DNA from: an uncultured Pseudomonadales bacterium
Lineage (GTDB): Bacteria > Pseudomonadota > Gammaproteobacteria > Pseudomonadales > Azotimanducaceae
DNA: 64,000 bases
Assembly: GCA_958296025.1 (NCBI GenBank)
Contig: OY282430.1
Span: forward strand, 2,914,001-2,978,000
Direction of reading: 5' to 3'
This document shows, piece by piece, positions 12,191-24,656 of the stretch (position 1 is the stretch's first letter; every line of letters begins with the position of its first letter). The position numbers were made by a program, and so were the translations under genes. The notes beneath the pieces were generated by a model, which saw only the letters and a program-made list of their open reading frames with translations, was not told the origin of the DNA and searched no databases.

Positions 12191-15100
12191 CGGTCCCCGT
12201 GCCGGTGCCCGCCGCGCTGGCCACGGCCGCGTTGTTCGGGGAGCTCAGGGCCAGCTTCACGGTCTCGTCCGGCTCGTCCGTCGCGTCGCCCGTCACCGAC
12301 ACCGTGACCGTCTTGCTGGTGTCCCCCGCCGCGAACGTCAGGGTCCCGTCCGCGACGGCCGCGTAGTCCGTCCCCGAGTCGGCCGTGCCCGTGCCCGCGT
12401 CCGCGTAGTTCACCGTCACCCGCAGCCCGCTCGCCGGGGACAGGGTGACCGTGAAGTCCAGGTCCGCCGTGTCGCCGTCGGCCCCCTCCGCGACGCTCGG
12501 CGAGTCGATCGACAGCGTCGACGGGTCGTCGTCGTCCGTGAGGCTGATCGTGGCCGAGTTCACCCTCAGGCCGCTCGACGCGCCGCTCACCGTGATCGTC
12601 TCGTCCGTCTCGTCCAACGCGTCGGCTGTCGGCGTCAGCGTGAAGGTTCCCACGCCGTTCATCGCTCCGGCGACGATCGTGACGTCGAACGCCGTCACCA
12701 GCGCGAAGTCCACCGCCCCCGCCGCGCCGCTCCCCGACACGCTCACCCGCACCATCGTGGTCTCGGCGAGCGGTGTCGTCCCGTTCAACGTCGCCGTCAC
12801 CGTGATCAGCGTCGCCCCGTCGCCCTCGCCCACCGCGTCGTCGTCCACCGTCAGCGTGAGCGAGGTCGGGACGCCGTCGTCGTCCGTCAGGCTGATCGTG
12901 GCCGAGTTCACCGGCAGGACGCCCGACGCGCCGCTCACCCTGATCGTCTCGTCCGCCTCGTCCGCCGCGTCGGCCGTCGGCGTCAGCGTGAAGGTTCCCG
13001 CCCCGCTCATCGCCCCCGCGGGGATCGCAATGTCGAAGTCCGCCACCGACGCGAAGTCCACCGCCTCCGTCATGCCGCTCCCCGCGACGCTCACGCGGAC
13101 GGTCTTGGGCTGGGCGAACCCCGTCGCGCCGTTCACCGCGGCGGTCACCGTGATCGTGGTGGCCCCGTCACCTTCGCCTACGTCGTCGTCGTCCACCGTC
13201 AGCGTGAACGAGGTCGGCGTCCCGTCGTCATCCGTCAGGTTGAGCGTGGCCGGGTTCACCGTCAGGTCGCCCGACGCGCCGCTCACCGTGATCGTCTCGT
13301 CGGTCTCGTCCACCGCGTCGTCCGTCGGGGTCAGCGTGAAGGTTCCTATCCCGCTCGCCGCGCCGGCGTCGATCGTGATGTCGAACGCCGTCACCGGCGC
13401 GAAGTCCACCGCCGTCGCCGTCCCGCTGCCCAACACGCTCACCCGAACCGTCTTGGCCTCGGCGAACCGCGTCGCGCCGTCCACCACGGCCGTCACCGTG
13501 ATCGTGGTCGGCCCGTCGCCTTCGCCCACGCCGTCGTCGTCCACCGTCAGCGTCACCATCGGCGCATCGTCGTCGGTGATCGTCAGCGTCACACTGGGGG
13601 GCTGCGTCACCCCCGCGCTGTTCGATGCCGAGCCGGACACGGTGACGCTCTTGTCTAGTTCGTCGAGGGCGTTGTTCACGGCGGCGATGGTCACCGTGCC
13701 GGTGCTCGTCGTGTTCCCCGCGGCGATCGTCAGCGTCTTCGCCGTGCTTAGGGTGAAGTCTGAAGAGTCCGCGTCCGTGCCCGCAACCGCCGACACCGTG
13801 ATCGTGGTGACCGCGGTCGAAGCCTGGTCCAGCGTCGCCGTCACCGTGGCCATTCCGCCGTTCTCCGGAATCGAGGATGGCGACAGCGAAAGCGATACGG
13901 CCGGCCTATCGTCGTCGATGACCGTGACGGTGACCGCCGTCTGATTTTCACTGGCCGCCACGTTCGCGCCTGGGTAGCCGACCACCACAACTTTGATGTG
14001 CTTGGTCTCGTCTTGGAGGTCGTCGTCAGCAAGGGCCTCGACGGTTATCGTACGCAGCCTGTCCCAGTCTGACGCCGTGAACGACTCGTTATGTGGGGGG
14101 GTGGGGTCACTGGCTACGAGAAGCCCGGATTCGGGGGTTAAACCGACCCAAGCCACCCCGGGGGGCGCGGAGTCCAGCTCCACGGTAAACGACTTGCTGG
14201 GACCTTGCTCAGTCACGGTCAGGGTAGTGGGGCTGAAGGTCACGCCCGGGGTCTCTTCGGTGTCGTCATCGTTCACCGTAGCGGTGAGGCTCGCCGTGAC
14301 GCCCGTGTACTCGCTCGCGGTGGCGGTGCTGGCGGTGTGGGTGAGGACCACGGACTCGTGCGCGGTGTTCCTGTCGTCGGCCGCCCGCGCGGTGACGGTC
14401 TGCGCCGTCTCCCAGGTGGTGGAGGTGAAGGCGAGGGTGTTCTGCACGCCGTTCGTGTTGTCGCCGTCGGTGTCGTCGATGGACACGGCGCCGGCGTCGG
14501 CGCTGGTCAGCGTCACCGTCACGGTTTGGGTCGGCTTCGCCGCCAGCCGCACCGAGTAGGTCTTGGCCGCGTTCGAGGCGTGGCCCTCGGTCAGCGTCAG
14601 CGGGCCGGCTTCGTCCACGTTGGCCGTGGATGGGTTTGCGTCGATCACCACCGCCGGGGTCTCGTCGTCGTCCACCGCCACGGACAGGCTGCCGATGGCG
14701 AGGCCGGCGGGGTAGCCGGCGCCGGCGCAGGCCGTGCTGACGCTGTGGCTCAGGATGGCCGCGTCGTCCGCCCCGTCGTCGTCCTGGGCGGCGGTGACCG
14801 TCACCGTCTGCGCCGTGCTCCAGTTGCTCGCGGTGAACGTCAGCGCGGACGGCGAAACGGCCACGTCCGCGTTGCTGCTGGCGACGGCGACGCCGACGCC
14901 GCCGGCGCAGCCCGTCGGCGGGCTGTCCGGCGCGACGGTGTACGTGCCCCGGTTGGCGTTGGTCGCGCCCGGGTGCTCGTCCAGCGACAGGCTGGTCTTG
15001 CTGACCGTCACCCCCGGGTTGGCGGCGACCGTGACCGCGTTCGAGGTGAGCGCGCCGGCGCCCTGGTGGCTGGCGGCGGGCACGCGCACCGCCAGGGTGG

Positions 15101-18100
15101 GCAGGCCGCGGAAGTCGCCCGCGAAGGCCAAGCTTATGGTGGCCCTCGCGGTGCCGGCAGCGACGCCGGAGACCCGCGAGATGGTGAGGTTCGGGATGGC
15201 GCTCACCAGCTCGAACGCGCCGACGCCGGCGGCACCGGCAGAGAAGGTGGTGTTGGTGAGCAACAGCGCGAGGGTGGCGCCGTCCAGGTTCGCCTCGGTC
15301 AGGGTCGCCGGGGTGGGCACGATGACGACACCCACGGTGGCGATACCCGAGGAGCCGTCCACCTTGTGGTTCGTGGCGTTCAAGATCGCGTTCGCCCCCA
15401 GCCCCAGGCTGGCACTCGTTCCGGCGCGGCTTTGGATTGCCCCCCCGCTCAGCCCCAGCGCTCTAGCCCCGACGCTGATGCCGTCGGTGTCGTAGTCCGT
15501 CACCTTCACTACGTAGCGGAAGGTCAAGACCCGGGTTCCGCCGCCGGCCACATAGGCGGCAGGTTCGGAGTGTGATCCGATCCCCAGCGCCAGCCGCGGC
15601 GTCCCCGTCACGTTCACGGGGATGTTGAACCCGACCTCCACCTCGATCCGCTCGCCCGCGCCGTAGATGTCGCCGCTCGCCGGAGTGCTGGCCAACTTGA
15701 CCGCGTTCACCGACGGGGCCGGGGCCGTCGAGCCGTCCACTTTGTGGCCCGTGCTGTTCGAGACCGCGTGGCCGCCCAGGGCCAGCAGCGCGTTCGTCCC
15801 GGCCGCGCTCCGGATCGTCCCGCCGTTCAGCGACAGGGCGTTGCCGCCGACGCTGATGCCGTTGGCGTCCCGGTCGGCCGACTGCACTACGTAGTGGAAC
15901 GTCAGCGTCTTCGTGCCGCTGCCGCTGGCGTGCGCGGCTTGGCGGGTCTGCGCCCCGACCGTCAGCGTCAGACGCGGCGTCCCCGTCACCGTAACCGGAA
16001 TCTGGAACTCCACCTCCACCTCGATCCGCTCGCCCGCGCCGTAGGTGTCGCCGCTCGCCGGAGTGCTGGCCAACTTGACCGCGTTCACCGACGGGGCCGC
16101 CGGCCTGCCGTCCACTTTGTGGCCCGTGCTGTTCGAGACCGCGTGGACGCCCAGGGCCAGCAGCGCGTTCGTCCGGGCCGCGCTCCGGATCGTCCCGCCG
16201 TTCAGCGACAGGGCGTTGCCGCCGATGCCGATGCCGTTGGCGTCCCGGTCGACCGACTGCACTACGTAGCGGAACGTCAGCGTCTTCGTGCCGCTGCCGC
16301 TGGCGTGCGCGGCTTGGCGGGTCTGCGCCCCGACCGTCAGCGCCAGCCGCGGCGTCCCCGTCACGTTCACGGGGATGTTGAACCCGACCTCCACCTCGAT
16401 CCGCTCGCCCGCGCCGTAGGTGTCGTCGCTCGCCGGAGTGCTGGCCAACTTGACCGCGTTCACCGACGGGGCCGGGGCCGTCGAGCCGTTCACTCTGTGG
16501 CCCGTGCTGTTCGAGATCGCGTGGACGCCCAGGGCCAGCAGCGCGTTCGTCCCGGCCGCGCTCCGGATCGTCCCGCCGTTCAGCGACAGGGCGTTGCCGC
16601 CGACGCTGATGCCGTTGGCGTCCCGGTCGGCCGACTGCACTACGTAGTGGAACGTCAGCGTCTTCGTGCCGCTGCCGCTGGCGTGCGCGGCTTGGTGGGT
16701 CTGCGCCCCGACCGTCAGCGCCAGACGCGGCGTCCCCGTCACCGTAACCGGAATCTGGAACTCCACCTCCGCCTCGATCCGCTCGCCCGCGCCGTAGGTG
16801 TCGCCGCTCGCCGGAGTGCTGGCCAACTTGACCGCGTTCACCGACGGGGCCGGGGCCGTCGAGCCGTCAACCTTGTGGTCGCTGGAGTTCCCGAACGCCC
16901 AGATGCCCAGCGCCAGCAGCGCGTTCGTCCCGGCCGCGCTCCGGATCGTCCCGCCGTTCAGCGACAGGGCGTTGCCGCCGATGCTGATGCCGTTGGCGTC
17001 CCGGTCGGCCGGCTGCACTACGTAGTGGAACGTCAGCTTCTTCGTGCCGCTGCCGCTGGCGTGCGCGGCTTGGCGGGTCTGCGCCCCGACCGTCAGCGCC
17101 AGACGCGGCGTCCCCGTCACCGTAACCGGAATCTGGAACTCCACCTCCACCTCGATCCGCTCGCCCGCGCCGTAGGTGTCGCCGCTCGCCGGTGAGCTCG
17201 CTATCGACAAATCGGCCACCGCCGGCGCGGTCGCGGGTCCGTTCACCTTGTGGTTGCCGTCGTTGGCAATCACATGGCTGCCCCCGAGCGCCAACGCCGC
17301 ATTGGTCCCGGCCGAGCTCCGGATCGTCCCGCCGTTCAGCGACAGTGCGCCGGCCTCGATGCTGATGCCGTCGGCATCCACGTCCGAGGACTGGACGTAG
17401 TAGTCGAACGTCAGAGTCTTCAGGCCTCTGCGACTTGCCGCTAAGCTTTGCTGTACAAGGTGGTGATAGGGGAAGACGCTGGGGGAATCAGGCAAATAGG
17501 CCATTTGGCGCGTATGCGCCCCGATCCGCAGCGCCAGCTGCGGTGTCCCCCCCACGTTCACGGGGATGTTGAACCCGACCTCCACCTCGATCCGCTCGCC
17601 CGCGCCGTAGGTGTCGCCGCTCGCCGGAGTGCTGGCCAACTTGACCGCGTTCACCGACGGGGCCGGGGCCGTCGAGCCGTTCACTTTGTGGCCCGTGCTG
17701 TTCGAGATCGCGTGGCCGCCCAGGGCCCGCAGCGCGTTCGTCCCGGCCGCGCTCCGGATCGTCCCGCCGTTCAGCGACAGGGCGTTGCCGCCAATGCTGA
17801 TGCCGTTGGCGTCCCGGTCGGCCGACTGCACTACGTAGCGGAACGTCAGCGTCTTCGTGCCGCTGCCGCTGACGTGCGCGGCTTGGCGGGTCTGCGCCCC
17901 GACCGTCAGCGCCAGACGCGGCGTCCTTGTCACCGTAACCGGAATCTGGAACCCCACCTCCACCTCGATCCGCTCGCCCGCGCCGTAGGTGTCGCCGCTC
18001 GCCGGAGTGCTGGCCACCGACAACCCGACCACCGCCGGCGCGGTCGCGGGTCCGTTCACCTTGTGGTTGCCGTTGTTGGTAATCACATGGCTGGCAAGCG

Positions 18101-21100
18101 CCAGCGACGCCGTCAGCCCCACGCCGGTCTGGATCGTACCTCCGTCGAGCGACAGTGCATTCGCCCCGATGCTGATCCCGTTGTCGTCGGAGTCCGTGGC
18201 CGCCACCGTGTAGGTGAACGTCAGAGCGTTCGTCCCGCTGCCGCCCGCGTACGCCGCCTGCCGCACTCTGGCGCCGATGCCCAGCCAAAGCCGCGGCGTC
18301 CCCGTCACCGTCACGCCCACCTGGTAGCCGACCCGCACCGATATCGCCTCGCCCGCCCCGTAGGTGTCGCCGCTGGCTGGGCTGCTTGCGATCGTCACCC
18401 CCGTCACCGTCGCTGCCGTAGTCAAACCGCCGTTCACCTTGTGGCCGGACGCATCGCCGATGGCATGACGGCCCAACGCCAGCGCAGCGTTCGCGCCGAG
18501 ATTGCTCCGGATCGTTCCGCCGGCGAGCGACAAGGCGCTCGCGCCCACACCGACTCCGTTCGTGTCTCTGTCCAGAAAATGCACGTAGTACGAGAAGGTA
18601 AGCGTCTTCGTGCCACTTCCGCCCAAATACGCCGCTTGCCGGGTTCCGCCGCCGATGGACAGCGCCAGACGCGGCGTACCCGTCACGGTCACCGGAAGGT
18701 CGAACACGACGCCCACGTCGATCCGCTCGTCGGCCCCGTAGATGTCGCCGGCGGCCGGCGAGCTGGTCAGGCTCGCGCCGGTCACCGACGGGGCCGTCGT
18801 CGTGCTCCCGTTCACCTTATGGCCGCTCGAGTTCGTGACGGCGTGGCTGCCCAACGTCAGCAACGCGTTGGTTCCCGCCCCGCTCTGGATCGTGCCGCTA
18901 TTCAGCGACAGCGCACTCGTCCCGACGGTGATCCCGTTCAAATCCGAGTCCGCGGCCTGCACCAAATAGTGGAAGGTCAGGGTGTTGGTCCCGCTCCCGT
19001 GGGCGTACACCGCCTGCTTGGTGGAACTTCCGATCCCCAGCGCCACATAAGGCGCGCCCGTCACCGTCACGGGAATCTGGAAGCCGACCCGCACTTCGAT
19101 CGTCTCGCCCGCCCCGTAGGTGTTCCCGCTCAACGGGCCGGCGGCGAAGTTCAGTGTGTTTACCGCCGGCGCGGTCGCGGGTCCGTTCACCTTATGACCG
19201 GTGACGTTCGTCAGCGCCAAGCCGCTGAGATCGAGGGGAGAGTCGCCGACCCTGTCGTATATGCGTCCGCCGTTCAGCGACAGGGCGTTGCCGCCGATGC
19301 TGATGCCGTTGGCGTCCAAATCAACAGCCTGCACCCTGTACCTGAAACTCGCTTGGTAGGGCCCCCTGGTGAAGAAGTTGGCCTGTCTGGTGGCGTTGCC
19401 GATCGTCAGCGCGAGCTGTGGCGTTCCCGCCACCGTGATCCTCGAACCGAAGATTACATCCGCCACGATCACCTCGCCGGCTGCGTAGGTGCTTCCGCTG
19501 GCAGGCCTACTTGCGATTCGTAGGGTGGTGGGGCCGGTGGGGCTAGTTAATCCATACACCTTGTGGGCCGTTGCGTTATCGATGGCGTGGCTGCCTAGCG
19601 CCAACGCCGCGTTGATCCCGGTCGCGCTCTGAATCGTGCCGCTGTTCAGCGTCAGGGCGTTGCCGCCGATGCTGATGCCGTTGGCGTCCGTGTCGGTTGA
19701 CTGCACGGAGTATTTGAACGTCAGGGTTCTCGTTCCGCTGCCGCCGGCGTACGCCGCCTGGCGGGTCGAGCTCCCGATCGTCAGCGCCAGCCGCGGTGCG
19801 CCCGTGACCGTCACGGCGATCTGGAAACCGACGTCCACCGAGATAACTGCTTGCCTTGGGTATTCAATACCCCTCGAATCGGAGATGATCGAAACCGAGT
19901 TCACGACCGGAACTGTCCTCGTTCCGTTCACCTTGTGACCGCTGGAGTTGGTGATGGTGTGGGTACCCAGATTCAAGTTCGCGTCCGTTCCCGTGTTACT
20001 CTGGATCCCGCCACCGTTCAGGGACAGCGCCGCCGCGCCGATGCTGATGCCGTTCGCGTCCTGGTCGGTGGCCAGCGTTTCATAGCGGAACGTCAAGGTT
20101 CGGGTCCCGCTCCCGCTAGCGTAGTCCGCCTGCGCCGCGCCGGAACCGATCCCCAGCGCCAGCCGCGGCGCCCCTCTCACGTCCACCGCGATGTCGAAAC
20201 CGATCTGCGCCTCGATCCGCTCGCCCGCGCCGTAGGTGGCACCGCTGGCAGGAGTGCTAGCCAACGTGACCGCGCACACCGACGGGGTAGTCGGGGTGCT
20301 TCCGTCCACCTTGTGACCATCCGAGTTCGAGATCACGTAATTGCCCAATGCCAGCGCAGCGTTCACGCCCACCGCGCTTTGGATCGTCCCCCCGTTCAAG
20401 GACAGCGCCGACACGCCGACGCTGATACCGTCAGAGTCCTGGTCGGGCGCCAGCACCACATAACCGAAGACGAGGGTCTTGGTGCCGCTGCCGCTCAGGT
20501 AGGCCGCCTGGCGCAACCCCGAGCCGACCCCCAGCGCCAACCGCGGTGTGCCGGTCACCCTTACGGGCATGTTGAACCCAACCTCGACCTCGATCCGCTC
20601 GCTCGCGCCGTACATGCCGGCACTGACGGGAGTGTTCAACGTGAGTGCGCTCACCTCCGGGACGGGCGCGGTGCTTCCATTCACCCTGTGGCTCCCCTCG
20701 TCCCTCAAGGCGCGGCTGCCCAAGTCCAGCCGCGCGGCAGCCCCGAGCCTGCCAGCGACGACGCCGCCGTTCAGGGTCAAGGCGTTCGCCGCTACGCTGA
20801 TCCCGTTCGCGTCCATGTCGGCGCTTTGCACTGTGTAGCCGAAGACGAGGGTCTTGGTGCCGCTGCCGCTCAGGTAGGCCGCCTGGCGCGTCCGTGCCCC
20901 GACCCCCAGCGCCAGCTGCGGCGTCCCCGTCACGTCCACGGCGATGTCGAAGCCGATCTGCGCCTCGATCCGCTCGCCCGCACCGTAGGTATTGCCGCTC
21001 GCAGGAGTGCTGACCAACGTGACCGCGTTCACCGACGGGGCCATGATCGTGCTCCCGTCCACTCTGGCATACCGAAAATTCGATATCGCGTATGTGCCCA

Positions 21101-24100
21101 GCGCCAGCGCCGCGTTCGCGCCCGCCGCGCTTTGGATCGCCCCCCCGTTAAGCGACAGGGCGGCACCCCCAATGCTGATGCCGTCCGTGTCCCTATCCGC
21201 CGACTGCACCACATACTCGAACGTGAGCGACTGTGTGCCACTGCCGCCAACGTACGCCGCCTGGCGGGTCGAGCCCCCAATCGCCAGCGCCAGCTGCGGC
21301 GAGCCCGTCACCGTCACCGGGACGTCGAATCGCACCTGCACCGAGATCGTTGCGCCGGCGCCGAAGATTTCGGTGGACGACGACCCAAACCTCACCCTGT
21401 TAACAGCCGGCGGCACCTTGGGACACCTCCCCGCAACAACCCTGTAGGAGGACGAGGTATCATTCAATACGCCCAATCGGGACTGATTGGTCGAAGAGTC
21501 CACGCAGACCGACGAGCCCGTGTAATCAGAGTTCTCGTAAAGGATGGTGTGAACCCCGGAACCCACGGAAACCGCCGAAATCGTGTTGTTGTGCGTGGCA
21601 CCAAACGAAGATCTCCAAACACCCACGCAGACGCGGAACCCGGCCCAGTCGGCATGTTCAAAGTAGCAGGCTTGGTTGGCGGGCGCCGGATTGGCCGGCG
21701 CGGCCGGGCAACTCCCCGCAAGTACCTTGAAGGAAGACGCGGCGTCATTCAATACGCCCAATTGGGACTGATTGGTCGAAGAGTCCACGCAGACCGACGA
21801 GCCCGTGTAATCAGAGTTCTCGTAAAGGATGGTGCGAACCCCGGAACCCACGGAAACCGCCGAAACCTTGTTGTTGTGGAAAGCGCCGAACGAAGACGTA
21901 CTTACGTTCGAGCAGGCGCGGAACCCGGTCCAGTCGGCATGTTCAAAGTAGCAGGCTTGGTTGGCGGGCGCCGGATTGGCCGGCGCGGCCGGGCAACTCC
22001 CCGCAAGTATCTTGAAGGAAGACGCGGCGTCATTCAATACGCCCAATTGGGACTGATTGGTCGAAGAGTCCACGCAGACCGACGAGCCCGTGTAACCAGA
22101 GTTCTCGTAAAGGATGGTGTGAACCCCCGAACCGACAGCGACTGCAGAAACCTTGTTGTTGTGCGTGGTGCCGAACGAAGACGAATATACGCCCGCGCAG
22201 GTGCGGAACCCGGTCCAGTCGGCACCTTCAAAGTAGCAGGCTTGGTTGGCGGGCGCCGGATAAACAATATAACCATCGAGTAGGACAGGTCCGCCGGACC
22301 TTTTCACTCCTCTCAACCGATGCTGGGAATTAGATAAGCCCCTTTTGCTATAGACAATTTTCTGCGGCTCCTTCCCATTGGCACCCCGCATTGATACTAT
22401 GGTATCAGTAACTCCGTCAATTTGTATCTCAAGGTCGCCGAATGTACGGAAATTTTCAGATATCAAATCAATTCCAGTGCCCGTAAACGTAATGTCAAAA
22501 TATTTCCCACTGCCACTCGTATAATGAACGTCCCCGTTCAATTTAGTGAATTTCGAAGTATCTGGGCTATCGATCCACCCTGAACTATATACAACGGATT
22601 CATCGTCGTTATACCTAATGCCATTCCCGTCCGGCTCCGCCCACCGAACATCAAAACTTGGTTGATCGGGTAAATCGATTGCGGAGGCGTTGCTAGCAAC
22701 CAGCAGCAACAACTCACGAATCTCTCTATAATACTGCAAATCCCTTGTGTAAGTATAATAATTGCTAATCACCCTGTCCGCGAGATCTTGAGCTAAGGAT
22801 GGGTTCCTTCGTTTCACTATTTGCAAAAGCTCCCAATTCTCCAAACCGTCACGAGTCGCCTCATGACGCAAGGATGAACGAAGGCCCTTGTTTTTTCGGT
22901 CCGGGTATGTTATTTGGCTGCCGCCGTCAGTTACATTACCATAGGACCATAGATTCAACGCCCAGTTCAAATATCCGTCAAGGTCTTCCTTAAAACTATA
23001 CCAGTAAGTTAAGTCATTGGTGATTAGGTGGTTATCTAGCATTCTATTCAATCCGGGCGGCGTCGGGACGCCAACCATGTACAAAAAGATTTGGTCACCT
23101 TGTGCTTTCTGCCCAGTGTAAAAACTTTTATAGTTGTGGTATGTCTGAACAAGCGGCACCCATATTGACACCCTATCATGAACTTGCTGAAAAATTGTGC
23201 TGTTCGCGGCGTCCAAGTATTTCATGCCAGGCGCCTTAGCTACGAGCTTCGCCTGCAAGTATCGCCAATAGTTTATGTTTCCAGGCTCGTCGAATATATG
23301 TTGATACCAGTCGTTAAACCAACCCTTACTTTCAAGATGGCTTTTGAGGGCCGGCAGGAATAGATCGAACCATTTTCCCACCTCCCGCTTCTCCGCGCTT
23401 CTACTTTCATCCGCAATGGAAGTAGGTATCAGGCCGCCTGCGAGAATGGTTTCACCTCGGGCATTGCGGGCAAGCCTAACGACATGACTCCCTTCGTTAA
23501 CACTGCCCAAAACACCCGCCCAATGGTTAGCTAAATGCCCGCCGGCAAACTTGGTGATTCCCTTATCCCTATGTGTTTCGATAAATTTGTCGAACTTTGA
23601 CCAATTCCAAGTGATGGTTCCGTTAGAGTTGATGGTAGTGCCACCATCCTTAAGCAAGTTGACCGTCCATACAGTAGCCATATTCTGTCGGTGTTCAACC
23701 ATGGTTTCGGCAAAATTTCCAATCATTTGCCACCAGTCACCCGTATATTTTGTTAGGCCATAATAATTTTTTCCCAAGTCCGCCCTATCTCCCTCAATTC
23801 CGAAGCTATTTGTTTCAGTCCAAATATATTGAAGAAATGTACTGTCTTCCGTATCCGGAATCACAACATCATGTACTTTGATGCTGATGGAGAATGTTTT
23901 CTGGCCGGCCGTTGTATTGACAGTCATGGTGCCCACGTATGTGTCGCCCGCCGCCGTCTTTGGCACATAAATATTGACAAAAATTGGCTGTGCATGGTTA
24001 GCTGGAACATACATGCTTGTTGCATTTGAGAATGGGTCGGGAACAATGGAACTTGGGTAAATGTGATCTGGATTTACCCCCCAATTTACCAACGGTCTAC

Positions 24101-24656
24101 TTGGTGGAGTGAGATCTTCATATTGGACGAAGTAGTGCTTTATATTCTCCGATAAAATGGTATTCGTGGGTGATGATGTGCCGACCAAATTGGTAAACGT
24201 CACGGAGGTGATTGTAAAAGCACTGTCGCTATACAGCACTGCCTGACCATTTTCATAGTCGTTTTTTGCTGCCGACAAGGACAAGACAGTACGATTAACA
24301 CCTACACTTTGCGCTTCTTGATATCTATGAACTCTATATAGCGAATCTTCAACCCATGCTTCTAACGAATAGCCGTCTATAGAGCTACGGCTGCTCTCCA
24401 GCGTACCCGTAGCACTGGCCGGAACCATCTGGTGAGTGCCGGCATCGGTTCGCCGCTCCCTACTAATGGGGAAGGACACCTCTACAGCGTTGCCCTTCCC
24501 TATATCTCCGGCCGAGGCTTGAGGAGTAACCGAGACACTTTCCGCGGCGGCCGCATCAGGGAGTATAGCAGCGGCAATCAGCAGGCCCAAGCAATAAAGC
24601 GCTCGCTTGGCGTACCCCGAAACCGAGAGGGAGAATTTAGAATTCCTACCCTTCAT
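1..24656 (-). CDS. Giant secreted DUF4091 (GH123-like) multidomain protein, C-terminus beyond the window
   Basis: The reading frame opens with ATG at 24656, overlapping the upstream TGA as ATGA, and stays open to base 1, so at least 8,218 codons. Codon phase at the start and at base 1 agrees, and I checked by hand that the DUF4091 head has no stop. Residues 1-40 are a signal peptide ending near DAAAA. Residues about 45-665 resemble DUF4091, a family related to GH123 N-acetyl-galactosaminidases, with the expected acidic pair D456-E457 in IFDEPG. Residues about 667-800 look like a carbohydrate-binding beta-sandwich. Then follow three crystallin-like repeats, 16 SwmB-like repeats, unique Calx-beta-like domains, and a near-identical tandem Calx-beta array. 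I infer an exported, surface-displayed glycan-acting enzyme on a very long stalk. Substrate and anchor are not visible. Base composition changes sharply near 22.26 kb, from AT-rich head to GC-rich stalk. Confidence 0.88.
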   Translation of the reverse strand, partial: MKGRNSKFSLSVSGYAKRALYCLGLLIAAAILPDAAAAESVSVTPQASAGDIGKGNAVEVSFPISRERRTDAGTHQMVPASATGTLESSRSSIDGYSLEAWVEDSLYRVHRYQEAQSVGVNRTVLSLSAAKNDYENGQAVLYSDSAFTITSVTFTNLVGTSSPTNTILSENIKHYFVQYEDLTPPSRPLVNWGVNPDHIYPSSIVPDPFSNATSMYVPANHAQPIFVNIYVPKTAAGDTYVGTMTVNTTAGQKTFSISIKVHDVVIPDTEDSTFLQYIWTETNSFGIEGDRADLGKNYYGLTKYTGDWWQMIGNFAETMVEHRQNMATVWTVNLLKDGGTTINSNGTITWNWSKFDKFIETHRDKGITKFAGGHLANHWAGVLGSVNEGSHVVRLARNARGETILAGGLIPTSIADESRSAEKREVGKWFDLFLPALKSHLESKGWFNDWYQHIFDEPGNINYWRYLQAKLVAKAPGMKYLDAANSTIFQQVHDRVSIWVPLVQTYHNYKSFYTGQKAQGDQIFLYMVGVPTPPGLNRMLDNHLITNDLTYWYSFKEDLDGYLNWALNLWSYGNVTDGGSQITYPDRKNKGLRSSLRHEATRDGLENWELLQIVKRRNPSLAQDLADRVISNYYTYTRDLQYYREIRELLLLVASNASAIDLPDQPSFDVRWAEPDGNGIRYNDDESVVYSSGWIDSPDTSKFTKLNGDVHYTSGSGKYFDITFTGTGIDLISENFRTFGDLEIQIDGVTDTIVSMRGANGKEPQKIVYSKRGLSNSQHRLRGVKRSGGPVLLDGYIVYPAPANQACYFEGADWTGFRTCAGVYSSSFGTTHNNKVSAVAVGSGVHTILYENSGYTGSSVCVDSSTNQSQLGVLNDAASSFKILAGSCPAAPANPAPANQACYFEHADWTGFRACSNVSTSSFGAFHNNKVSAVSVGSGVRTILYENSDYTGSSVCVDSSTNQSQLGVLNDAASSFKVLAGSCPAAPANPAPANQACYFEHADWAGFRVCVGVWRSSFGATHNNTISAVSVGSGVHTILYENSDYTGSSVCVDSSTNQSRLGVLNDTSSSYRVVAGRCPKVPPAVNRVRFGSSSTEIFGAGATISVQVRFDVPVTVTGSPQLALAIGGSTRQAAYVGGSGTQSLTFEYVVQSADRDTDGISIGGAALSLNGGAIQSAAGANAALALGTYAISNFRYARVDGSTIMAPSVNAVTLVSTPASGNTYGAGERIEAQIGFDIAVDVTGTPQLALGVGARTRQAAYLSGSGTKTLVFGYTVQSADMDANGISVAANALTLNGGVVAGRLGAAARLDLGSRALRDEGSHRVNGSTAPVPEVSALTLNTPVSAGMYGASERIEVEVGFNMPVRVTGTPRLALGVGSGLRQAAYLSGSGTKTLVFGYVVLAPDQDSDGISVGVSALSLNGGTIQSAVGVNAALALGNYVISNSDGHKVDGSTPTTPSVCAVTLASTPASGATYGAGERIEAQIGFDIAVDVRGAPRLALGIGSGAAQADYASGSGTRTLTFRYETLATDQDANGISIGAAALSLNGGGIQSNTGTDANLNLGTHTITNSSGHKVNGTRTVPVVNSVSIISDSRGIEYPRQAVISVDVGFQIAVTVTGAPRLALTIGSSTRQAAYAGGSGTRTLTFKYSVQSTDTDANGISIGGNALTLNSGTIQSATGINAALALGSHAIDNATAHKVYGLTSPTGPTTLRIASRPASGSTYAAGEVIVADVIFGSRITVAGTPQLALTIGNATRQANFFTRGPYQASFRYRVQAVDLDANGISIGGNALSLNGGRIYDRVGDSPLDLSGLALTNVTGHKVNGPATAPAVNTLNFAAGPLSGNTYGAGETIEVRVGFQIPVTVTGAPYVALGIGSSTKQAVYAHGSGTNTLTFHYLVQAADSDLNGITVGTSALSLNSGTIQSGAGTNALLTLGSHAVTNSSGHKVNGSTTTAPSVTGASLTSSPAAGDIYGADERIDVGVVFDLPVTVTGTPRLALSIGGGTRQAAYLGGSGTKTLTFSYYVHFLDRDTNGVGVGASALSLAGGTIRSNLGANAALALGRHAIGDASGHKVNGGLTTAATVTGVTIASSPASGDTYGAGEAISVRVGYQVGVTVTGTPRLWLGIGARVRQAAYAGGSGTNALTFTYTVAATDSDDNGISIGANALSLDGGTIQTGVGLTASLALASHVITNNGNHKVNGPATAPAVVGLSVASTPASGDTYGAGERIEVEVGFQIPVTVTRTPRLALTVGAQTRQAAHVSGSGTKTLTFRYVVQSADRDANGISIGGNALSLNGGTIRSAAGTNALRALGGHAISNSTGHKVNGSTAPAPSVNAVKLASTPASGDTYGAGERIEVEVGFNIPVNVGGTPQLALRIGAHTRQMAYLPDSPSVFPYHHLVQQSLAASRRGLKTLTFDYYVQSSDVDADGISIEAGALSLNGGTIRSSAGTNAALALGGSHVIANDGNHKVNGPATAPAVADLSIASSPASGDTYGAGERIEVEVEFQIPVTVTGTPRLALTVGAQTRQAAHASGSGTKKLTFHYVVQPADRDANGISIGGNALSLNGGTIRSAAGTNALLALGIWAFGNSSDHKVDGSTAPAPSVNAVKLASTPASGDTYGAGERIEAEVEFQIPVTVTGTPRLALTVGAQTHQAAHASGSGTKTLTFHYVVQSADRDANGISVGGNALSLNGGTIRSAAGTNALLALGVHAISNSTGHRVNGSTAPAPSVNAVKLASTPASDDTYGAGERIEVEVGFNIPVNVTGTPRLALTVGAQTRQAAHASGSGTKTLTFRYVVQSVDRDANGIGIGGNALSLNGGTIRSAARTNALLALGVHAVSNSTGHKVDGRPAAPSVNAVKLASTPASGDTYGAGERIEVEVEFQIPVTVTGTPRLTLTVGAQTRQAAHASGSGTKTLTFHYVVQSADRDANGISVGGNALSLNGGTIRSAAGTNALLALGGHAVSNSTGHKVDGSTAPAPSVNAVKLASTPASGDIYGAGERIEVEVGFNIPVNVTGTPRLALGIGSHSEPAAYVAGGGTRVLTFRYVVKVTDYDTDGISVGARALGLSGGAIQSRAGTSASLGLGANAILNATNHKVDGSSGIATVGVVIVPTPATLTEANLDGATLALLLTNTTFSAGAAGVGAFELVSAIPNLTISRVSGVAAGTARATISLAFAGDFRGLPTLAVRVPAASHQGAGALTSNAVTVAANPGVTVSKTSLSLDEHPGATNANRGTYTVAPDSPPTGCAGGVGVAVASSNADVAVSPSALTFTASNWSTAQTVTVTAAQDDDGADDAAILSHSVSTACAGAGYPAGLAIGSLSVAVDDDETPAVVIDANPSTANVDEAGPLTLTEGHASNAAKTYSVRLAAKPTQTVTVTLTSADAGAVSIDDTDGDNTNGVQNTLAFTSTTWETAQTVTARAADDRNTAHESVVLTHTASTATASEYTGVTASLTATVNDDDTEETPGVTFSPTTLTVTEQGPSKSFTVELDSAPPGVAWVGLTPESGLLVASDPTPPHNESFTASDWDRLRTITVEALADDDLQDETKHIKVVVVGYPGANVAASENQTAVTVTVIDDDRPAVSLSLSPSSIPENGGMATVTATLDQASTAVTTITVSAVAGTDADSSDFTLSTAKTLTIAAGNTTSTGTVTIAAVNNALDELDKSVTVSGSASNSAGVTQPPSVTLTITDDDAPMVTLTVDDDGVGEGDGPTTITVTAVVDGATRFAEAKTVRVSVLGSGTATAVDFAPVTAFDITIDAGAASGIGTFTLTPTDDAVDETDETITVSGASGDLTVNPATLNLTDDDGTPTSFTLTVDDDDVGEGDGATTITVTAAVNGATGFAQPKTVRVSVAGSGMTEAVDFASVADFDIAIPAGAMSGAGTFTLTPTADAADEADETIRVSGASGVLPVNSATISLTDDDGVPTSLTLTVDDDAVGEGDGATLITVTATLNGTTPLAETTMVRVSVSGSGAAGAVDFALVTAFDVTIVAGAMNGVGTFTLTPTADALDETDETITVSGASSGLRVNSATISLTDDDDPSTLSIDSPSVAEGADGDTADLDFTVTLSPASGLRVTVNYADAGTGTADSGTDYAAVADGTLTFAAGDTSKTVTVSVTGDATDEPDETVKLALSSPNNAAVASAAGTGTGTVTDDDDAPTVTLAVAAASVNESGSGNSTAVSASLSHPSSAATTVTLTPPAGTTLSGTTLTVAAGSTSSSTVTITAVDNSLDEADRAVTVTGVAANSQGIAQDSDGVALTIADDDDPPTVSIDSPSVAEGNSGDTASLTFTASLSAASGKQVTVNYADAGTGTATSGTDYSAVAAGTLTFAAGDRSKSVTVSVTGDATDEPDETVLVTLSAPNNATLSSAATGTGTITDDDDAPTVSINSPNVAEGDSGTASLTFTASLSAASGKQVTVDWAEGTGGTATSGTDYTAITGGTLTFAAGDTSKTVTVSVTGDATDEQDETVVLTLSSPNNATLGTATGTGTITDDDGASTVSISSPSVAEGAAGDTADLDFTVTLSPASGLRVTVAYADAGTGTATSGTDYSAVAGGTLTFAAGETSKTVTVSVTGDATDEPDETVVLTLSGATNATLSSSAATGTGTVTDDDDAPTVTLAVAAASVNESGSGNSTAVSASLSHPSSAATTVTLTPPAGTTLSGTTLTVAAGSTSSSTVTITAVDNSLDEADRAVTVTGVAANSQGIAQDSDGVALTIADDDDPPTVSIDSPSVAEGNSGDTASLTFTASLSAASGKQVTVNYADAGTGTATSGTDYSAVAAGTLTFAAGDRSKSVTVSVTGDATDEPDETVLVTLSAPNNATLSSAATGTGTITDDDDAPTVSINSPNVAEGDSGTASLTFTASLSAASGKQVTVDWAEGTGGTATSGTDYTAITGGTLTFAAGDTSKTVTVSVTGDATDEQDETVVLTLSSPNNATLGTATGTGTITDDDGASTVSISSPSVAEGAAGDTADLDFTVTLSPASGLRVTVAYADAGTGTATSGTDYSAVAGGTLTFAAGETSKTVTVSVTGDATDEPDETVVLTLSGATNATLSSSAATGTGTVTDDDDAPTVTLAVAAASVNESGSGNSTAVSASLSHPSSAATTVTLTPPAGTTLSGTTLTVAAGSTSSSTVTITAVDNSLDEADRAVTVTGVAANSQGIAQDSDGVALTIADDDDPPTVSIDSPSVAEGNSGDTASLTFTASLSAASGKQVTVNYADAGTGTATSGTDYSAVAAGTLTFAAGDRSKSVTVSVTGDATDEPDETVLVTLSAPNNATLSSAATGTGTITDDDDAPTVSINSPNVAEGDSGTASLTFTASLSAASGKQVTVDWAEGTGGTATSGTDYTAITGGTLTFAAGDTSKTVTVSVTGDATDEQDETVVLTLSSPNNATLGTATGTGTITDDDGASTVSISSPSVAEGAAGDTADLDFTVTLSPASGLRVTVAYADAGTGTATSGTDYSAVAGGTLTFAAGETSKTVTVSVTGDATDEPDETVVLTLSGATNATLSSSAATGTGTVTDDDDAPTVTLAVAAASVNESGSGNSTAVSASLSHPSSAATTVTLTPPAGTTLSGTTLTVAAGSTSSSTVTITAVDNSLDEADRAVTVTGVAANSQGIAQDSDGVALTIADDDDPPTVSIDSPSVAEGNSGDTASLTFTASLSAASGKQVTVNYADAGTGTATSGTDYSAVAAGTLTFAAGDRSKSVTVSVTGDATDEPDETVLVTLSAPNNATLSSAATGTGTITDDDDAPTVSINSPNVAEGAAGGTASLTFTASLSAASGKQVTVDWAEGTGGTATSGTDYTAITGGTLTFAAGDTSKTVTVSVTGDATDEQDETVVLTLSSPNNATLGTATGTGTITDDDGASTVSISSPSVAEGAAGDTADLDFTVTLSPASGLRVTVAYADAGTGTATSGTDYSAVAGGTLTFAAGETSKTVTVSVTGDATDEPDETVVLTLSGATNATLSSSAATGTGTVTDDDDAPTVTLAVAAASVNESGSGNSTAVSASLSHPSSAATTVTLTPPAGTTLSGTTLTVAAGSTSSSTVTITAVDNSLDEADRAVTVTGVAANSQGIAQDSDGVALTIADDDDPPTVSIDSPSVAEGNSGDTASLTFTASLSAASGKQVTVNYADAGTGTATSGTDYSAVAAGTLTFAAGDRSKSVTVSVTGDATDEPDETVLVTLSAPNNATLSSAATGTGTITDDDDAPTVSINSPNVAEGDSGTASLTFTASLSAASGKQVTVDWAEGTGGTATSGTDYTAITGGTLTFAAGDTSKTVTVSVTGDATDEQDETVVLTLSSPNNATLGTATGTGTITDDDGASTVSISSPSVAEGAAGDTADLDFTVTLSPASGLRVTVAYADAGTGTATSGTDYSAVAGGTLTFAAGETSKTVTVSVTGDATDEPDETVVLTLSGATNATLSSSAATGTGTVTDDDDAPTVTLAVAAASVNESGSGNSTAVSASLSHPSSAATTVTLTPPAGTTLSGTTLTVAAGSTSSSTVTITAVDNSLDEADRAVTVTGVAANSQGIAQDSDGVALTIADDDDPPTVSIDSPSVAEGNSGDTASLTFTASLSAASGKQVTVNYADAGTGTATSGTDYSAVAAGTLTFAAGDRSKSVTVSVTGDATDEPDETVLVTLSAPNNATLSSAATGTGTITDDDDAPTVSINSPNVAEGAAGGTASLTFTASLSAASGKQVTVDWAEGTGGTATSGTDYTAITGGTLTFAAGDTSKTVTVSVTGDATDEQDETVVLTLSSPNNATLGTATGTGTITDDDGASTVSISSPSVAEGAAGDTADLDFTVTLSPASGLRVTVAYADAGTGTATSGTDYSAVAGGTLTFAAGETSKTVTVSVTGDATDEPDETVVLTLSGATNATLSSSAATGTGTVTDDDDAPTVTLAVAAASVNESGSGNSTAVSASLSHPSSAATTVTLTPPAGTTLSGTTLTVAAGSTSSSTVTITAVDNSLDEADRAVTVTGVAANSQGIAQDSDGVALTIADDDDPPTVSIDSPSVAEGNSGDTASLTFTASLSAASGKQVTVNYADAGTGTATSGTDYSAVAAGTLTFAAGDRSKSVTVSVTGDATDEPDETVLVTLSAPNNATLSSAATGTGTITDDDDAPTVSINSPNVAEGDSGTASLTFTASLSAASGKQVTVDWAEGTGGTATSGTDYTAITGGTLTFAAGDTSKTVTVSVTGDATDEQDETVVLTLSSPNNATLGTATGTGTITDDDGASTVSISSPSVAEGAAGDTADLDFTVTLSPASGLRVTVAYADAGTGTATSGTDYSAVAGGTLTFAAGETSKTVTVSVTGDATDEPDETVVLTLSGATNATLSSSAATGTGTVTDDDDAPTVTLAVAAASVNESGSGNSTAVSASLSHPSSAATTVTLTPPAGTTLSGTTLTVAAGSTSSSTVTITAVDNSLDEADRAVTVTGVAANSQGIAQDSDGVALTIADDDDPPTVSIDSPSVAEGNSGDTASLTFTASLSAASGKQVTVNYADAGTGTATSGTDYSAVAAGTLTFAAGDRSKSVTVSVTGDATDEPDETVLVTLSAPNNATLSSAATGTGTITDDDDAPTVSINSPNVAEGAAGGTASLTFTASLSAASGKQVTVDWAEGTGGTATSGTDYTAITGGTLTFAAGDTSKTVTVSVTGDATDEQDETVVLTLSSPNNATLGTATGTGTITDDDGASTVSISSPSVAEGAAGDTADLDFTVTLSPASGLRVTVAYADAGTGTATSGTDYSAVAGGTLTFAAGETSKTVTVSVTGDATDEPDETVVLTLSGATNATLSSSAATGTGTVTDDDDAPTVTLAVAAASVNESGSGNSTAVSASLSHPSSAATTVTLTPPAGTTLSGTTLTVAAGSTSSSTVTITAVDNSLDEADRAVTVTGVAANSQGIAQDSDGVALTIADDDDPPTVSIDSPSVAEGNSGDTASLTFTASLSAASGKQVTVNYADAGTGTATSGTDYSAVAAGTLTFAAGDRSKSVTVSVTGDATDEPDETVLVTLSAPNNATLSSAATGTGTITDDDDAPTVSINSPNVAEGAAGGTASLTFTASLSAASGKQVTVDWAEGTGGTATSGTDYTAITGGTLTFAAGDTSKTVTVSVTGDATDEQDETVVLTLSSPNNATLGTATGTGTITDDDGASTVSISSPSVAEGAAGDTADLDFTVTLSPASGLRVTVAYADAGTGTATSGTDYSAVAGGTLTFAA
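12190..15345 (-). repeat. Unique Calx-beta-like and related domains of the giant protein
   Basis: This part of the giant gene lies between the SwmB-like array and the identical tandem array. It codes for diverged Calx-beta-like domains, recognisable from repeated motifs such as [22 protein letters not shown] and SLTDDDG at about 110-residue spacing. At about 15,010-15,330 is one copy of a domain starting [12 protein letters not shown], which recurs twice in the 2,411-codon protein at 43916-51151. Unlike the array to the left, these domains are not near-identical at the DNA level. Confidence 0.75.
15345..21415 (-). repeat. Sixteen tandem SwmB-like domains of about 126 residues
   Basis: On the minus strand I count 16 consecutive copies of a domain with the pattern [20 protein letters not shown], then [28 protein letters not shown] and a closing GHKVNG. 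The usual period is 375-378 bp. One copy, around 17,170-17,610, is 57 bp longer because of a 19-residue insertion near [15 protein letters not shown]. Copies closest to the tandem Calx-beta array (15.5-17.2 kb) are most alike, and those near 19-21 kb are most diverged. The motif recalls repeats seen in large surface proteins of marine and sponge-associated bacteria. That family assignment is from memory. Confidence 0.85.
21420..22245 (-). repeat. Three beta/gamma-crystallin or I36-like repeats, 285-bp period
   Basis: Three copies of a 95-residue segment in the giant protein are spaced exactly 285 bp apart (the marker tcaaagtagcagg starts near 22229, 21944 and 21659). Each has the pattern [15 protein letters not shown], then [33 protein letters not shown] and a closing AGSCP. 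Aromatic and Gly-rich strands with paired cysteines fit the beta/gamma-crystallin fold or the related peptidase inhibitor I36 family. They sit between the catalytic head with its sugar-binding-like module and the stalk. Calcium binding or inhibitor activity cannot be decided from sequence alone. Confidence 0.75.

Noticed and set aside
1131-13658. A 4,175-codon plus-strand ORF rich in Arg, Gly and Val
   Set aside because: It is the antisense shadow of the minus-strand giant gene. Its composition is R/H/G-rich and without domain structure, while the minus frame gives regular Calx-beta domains.
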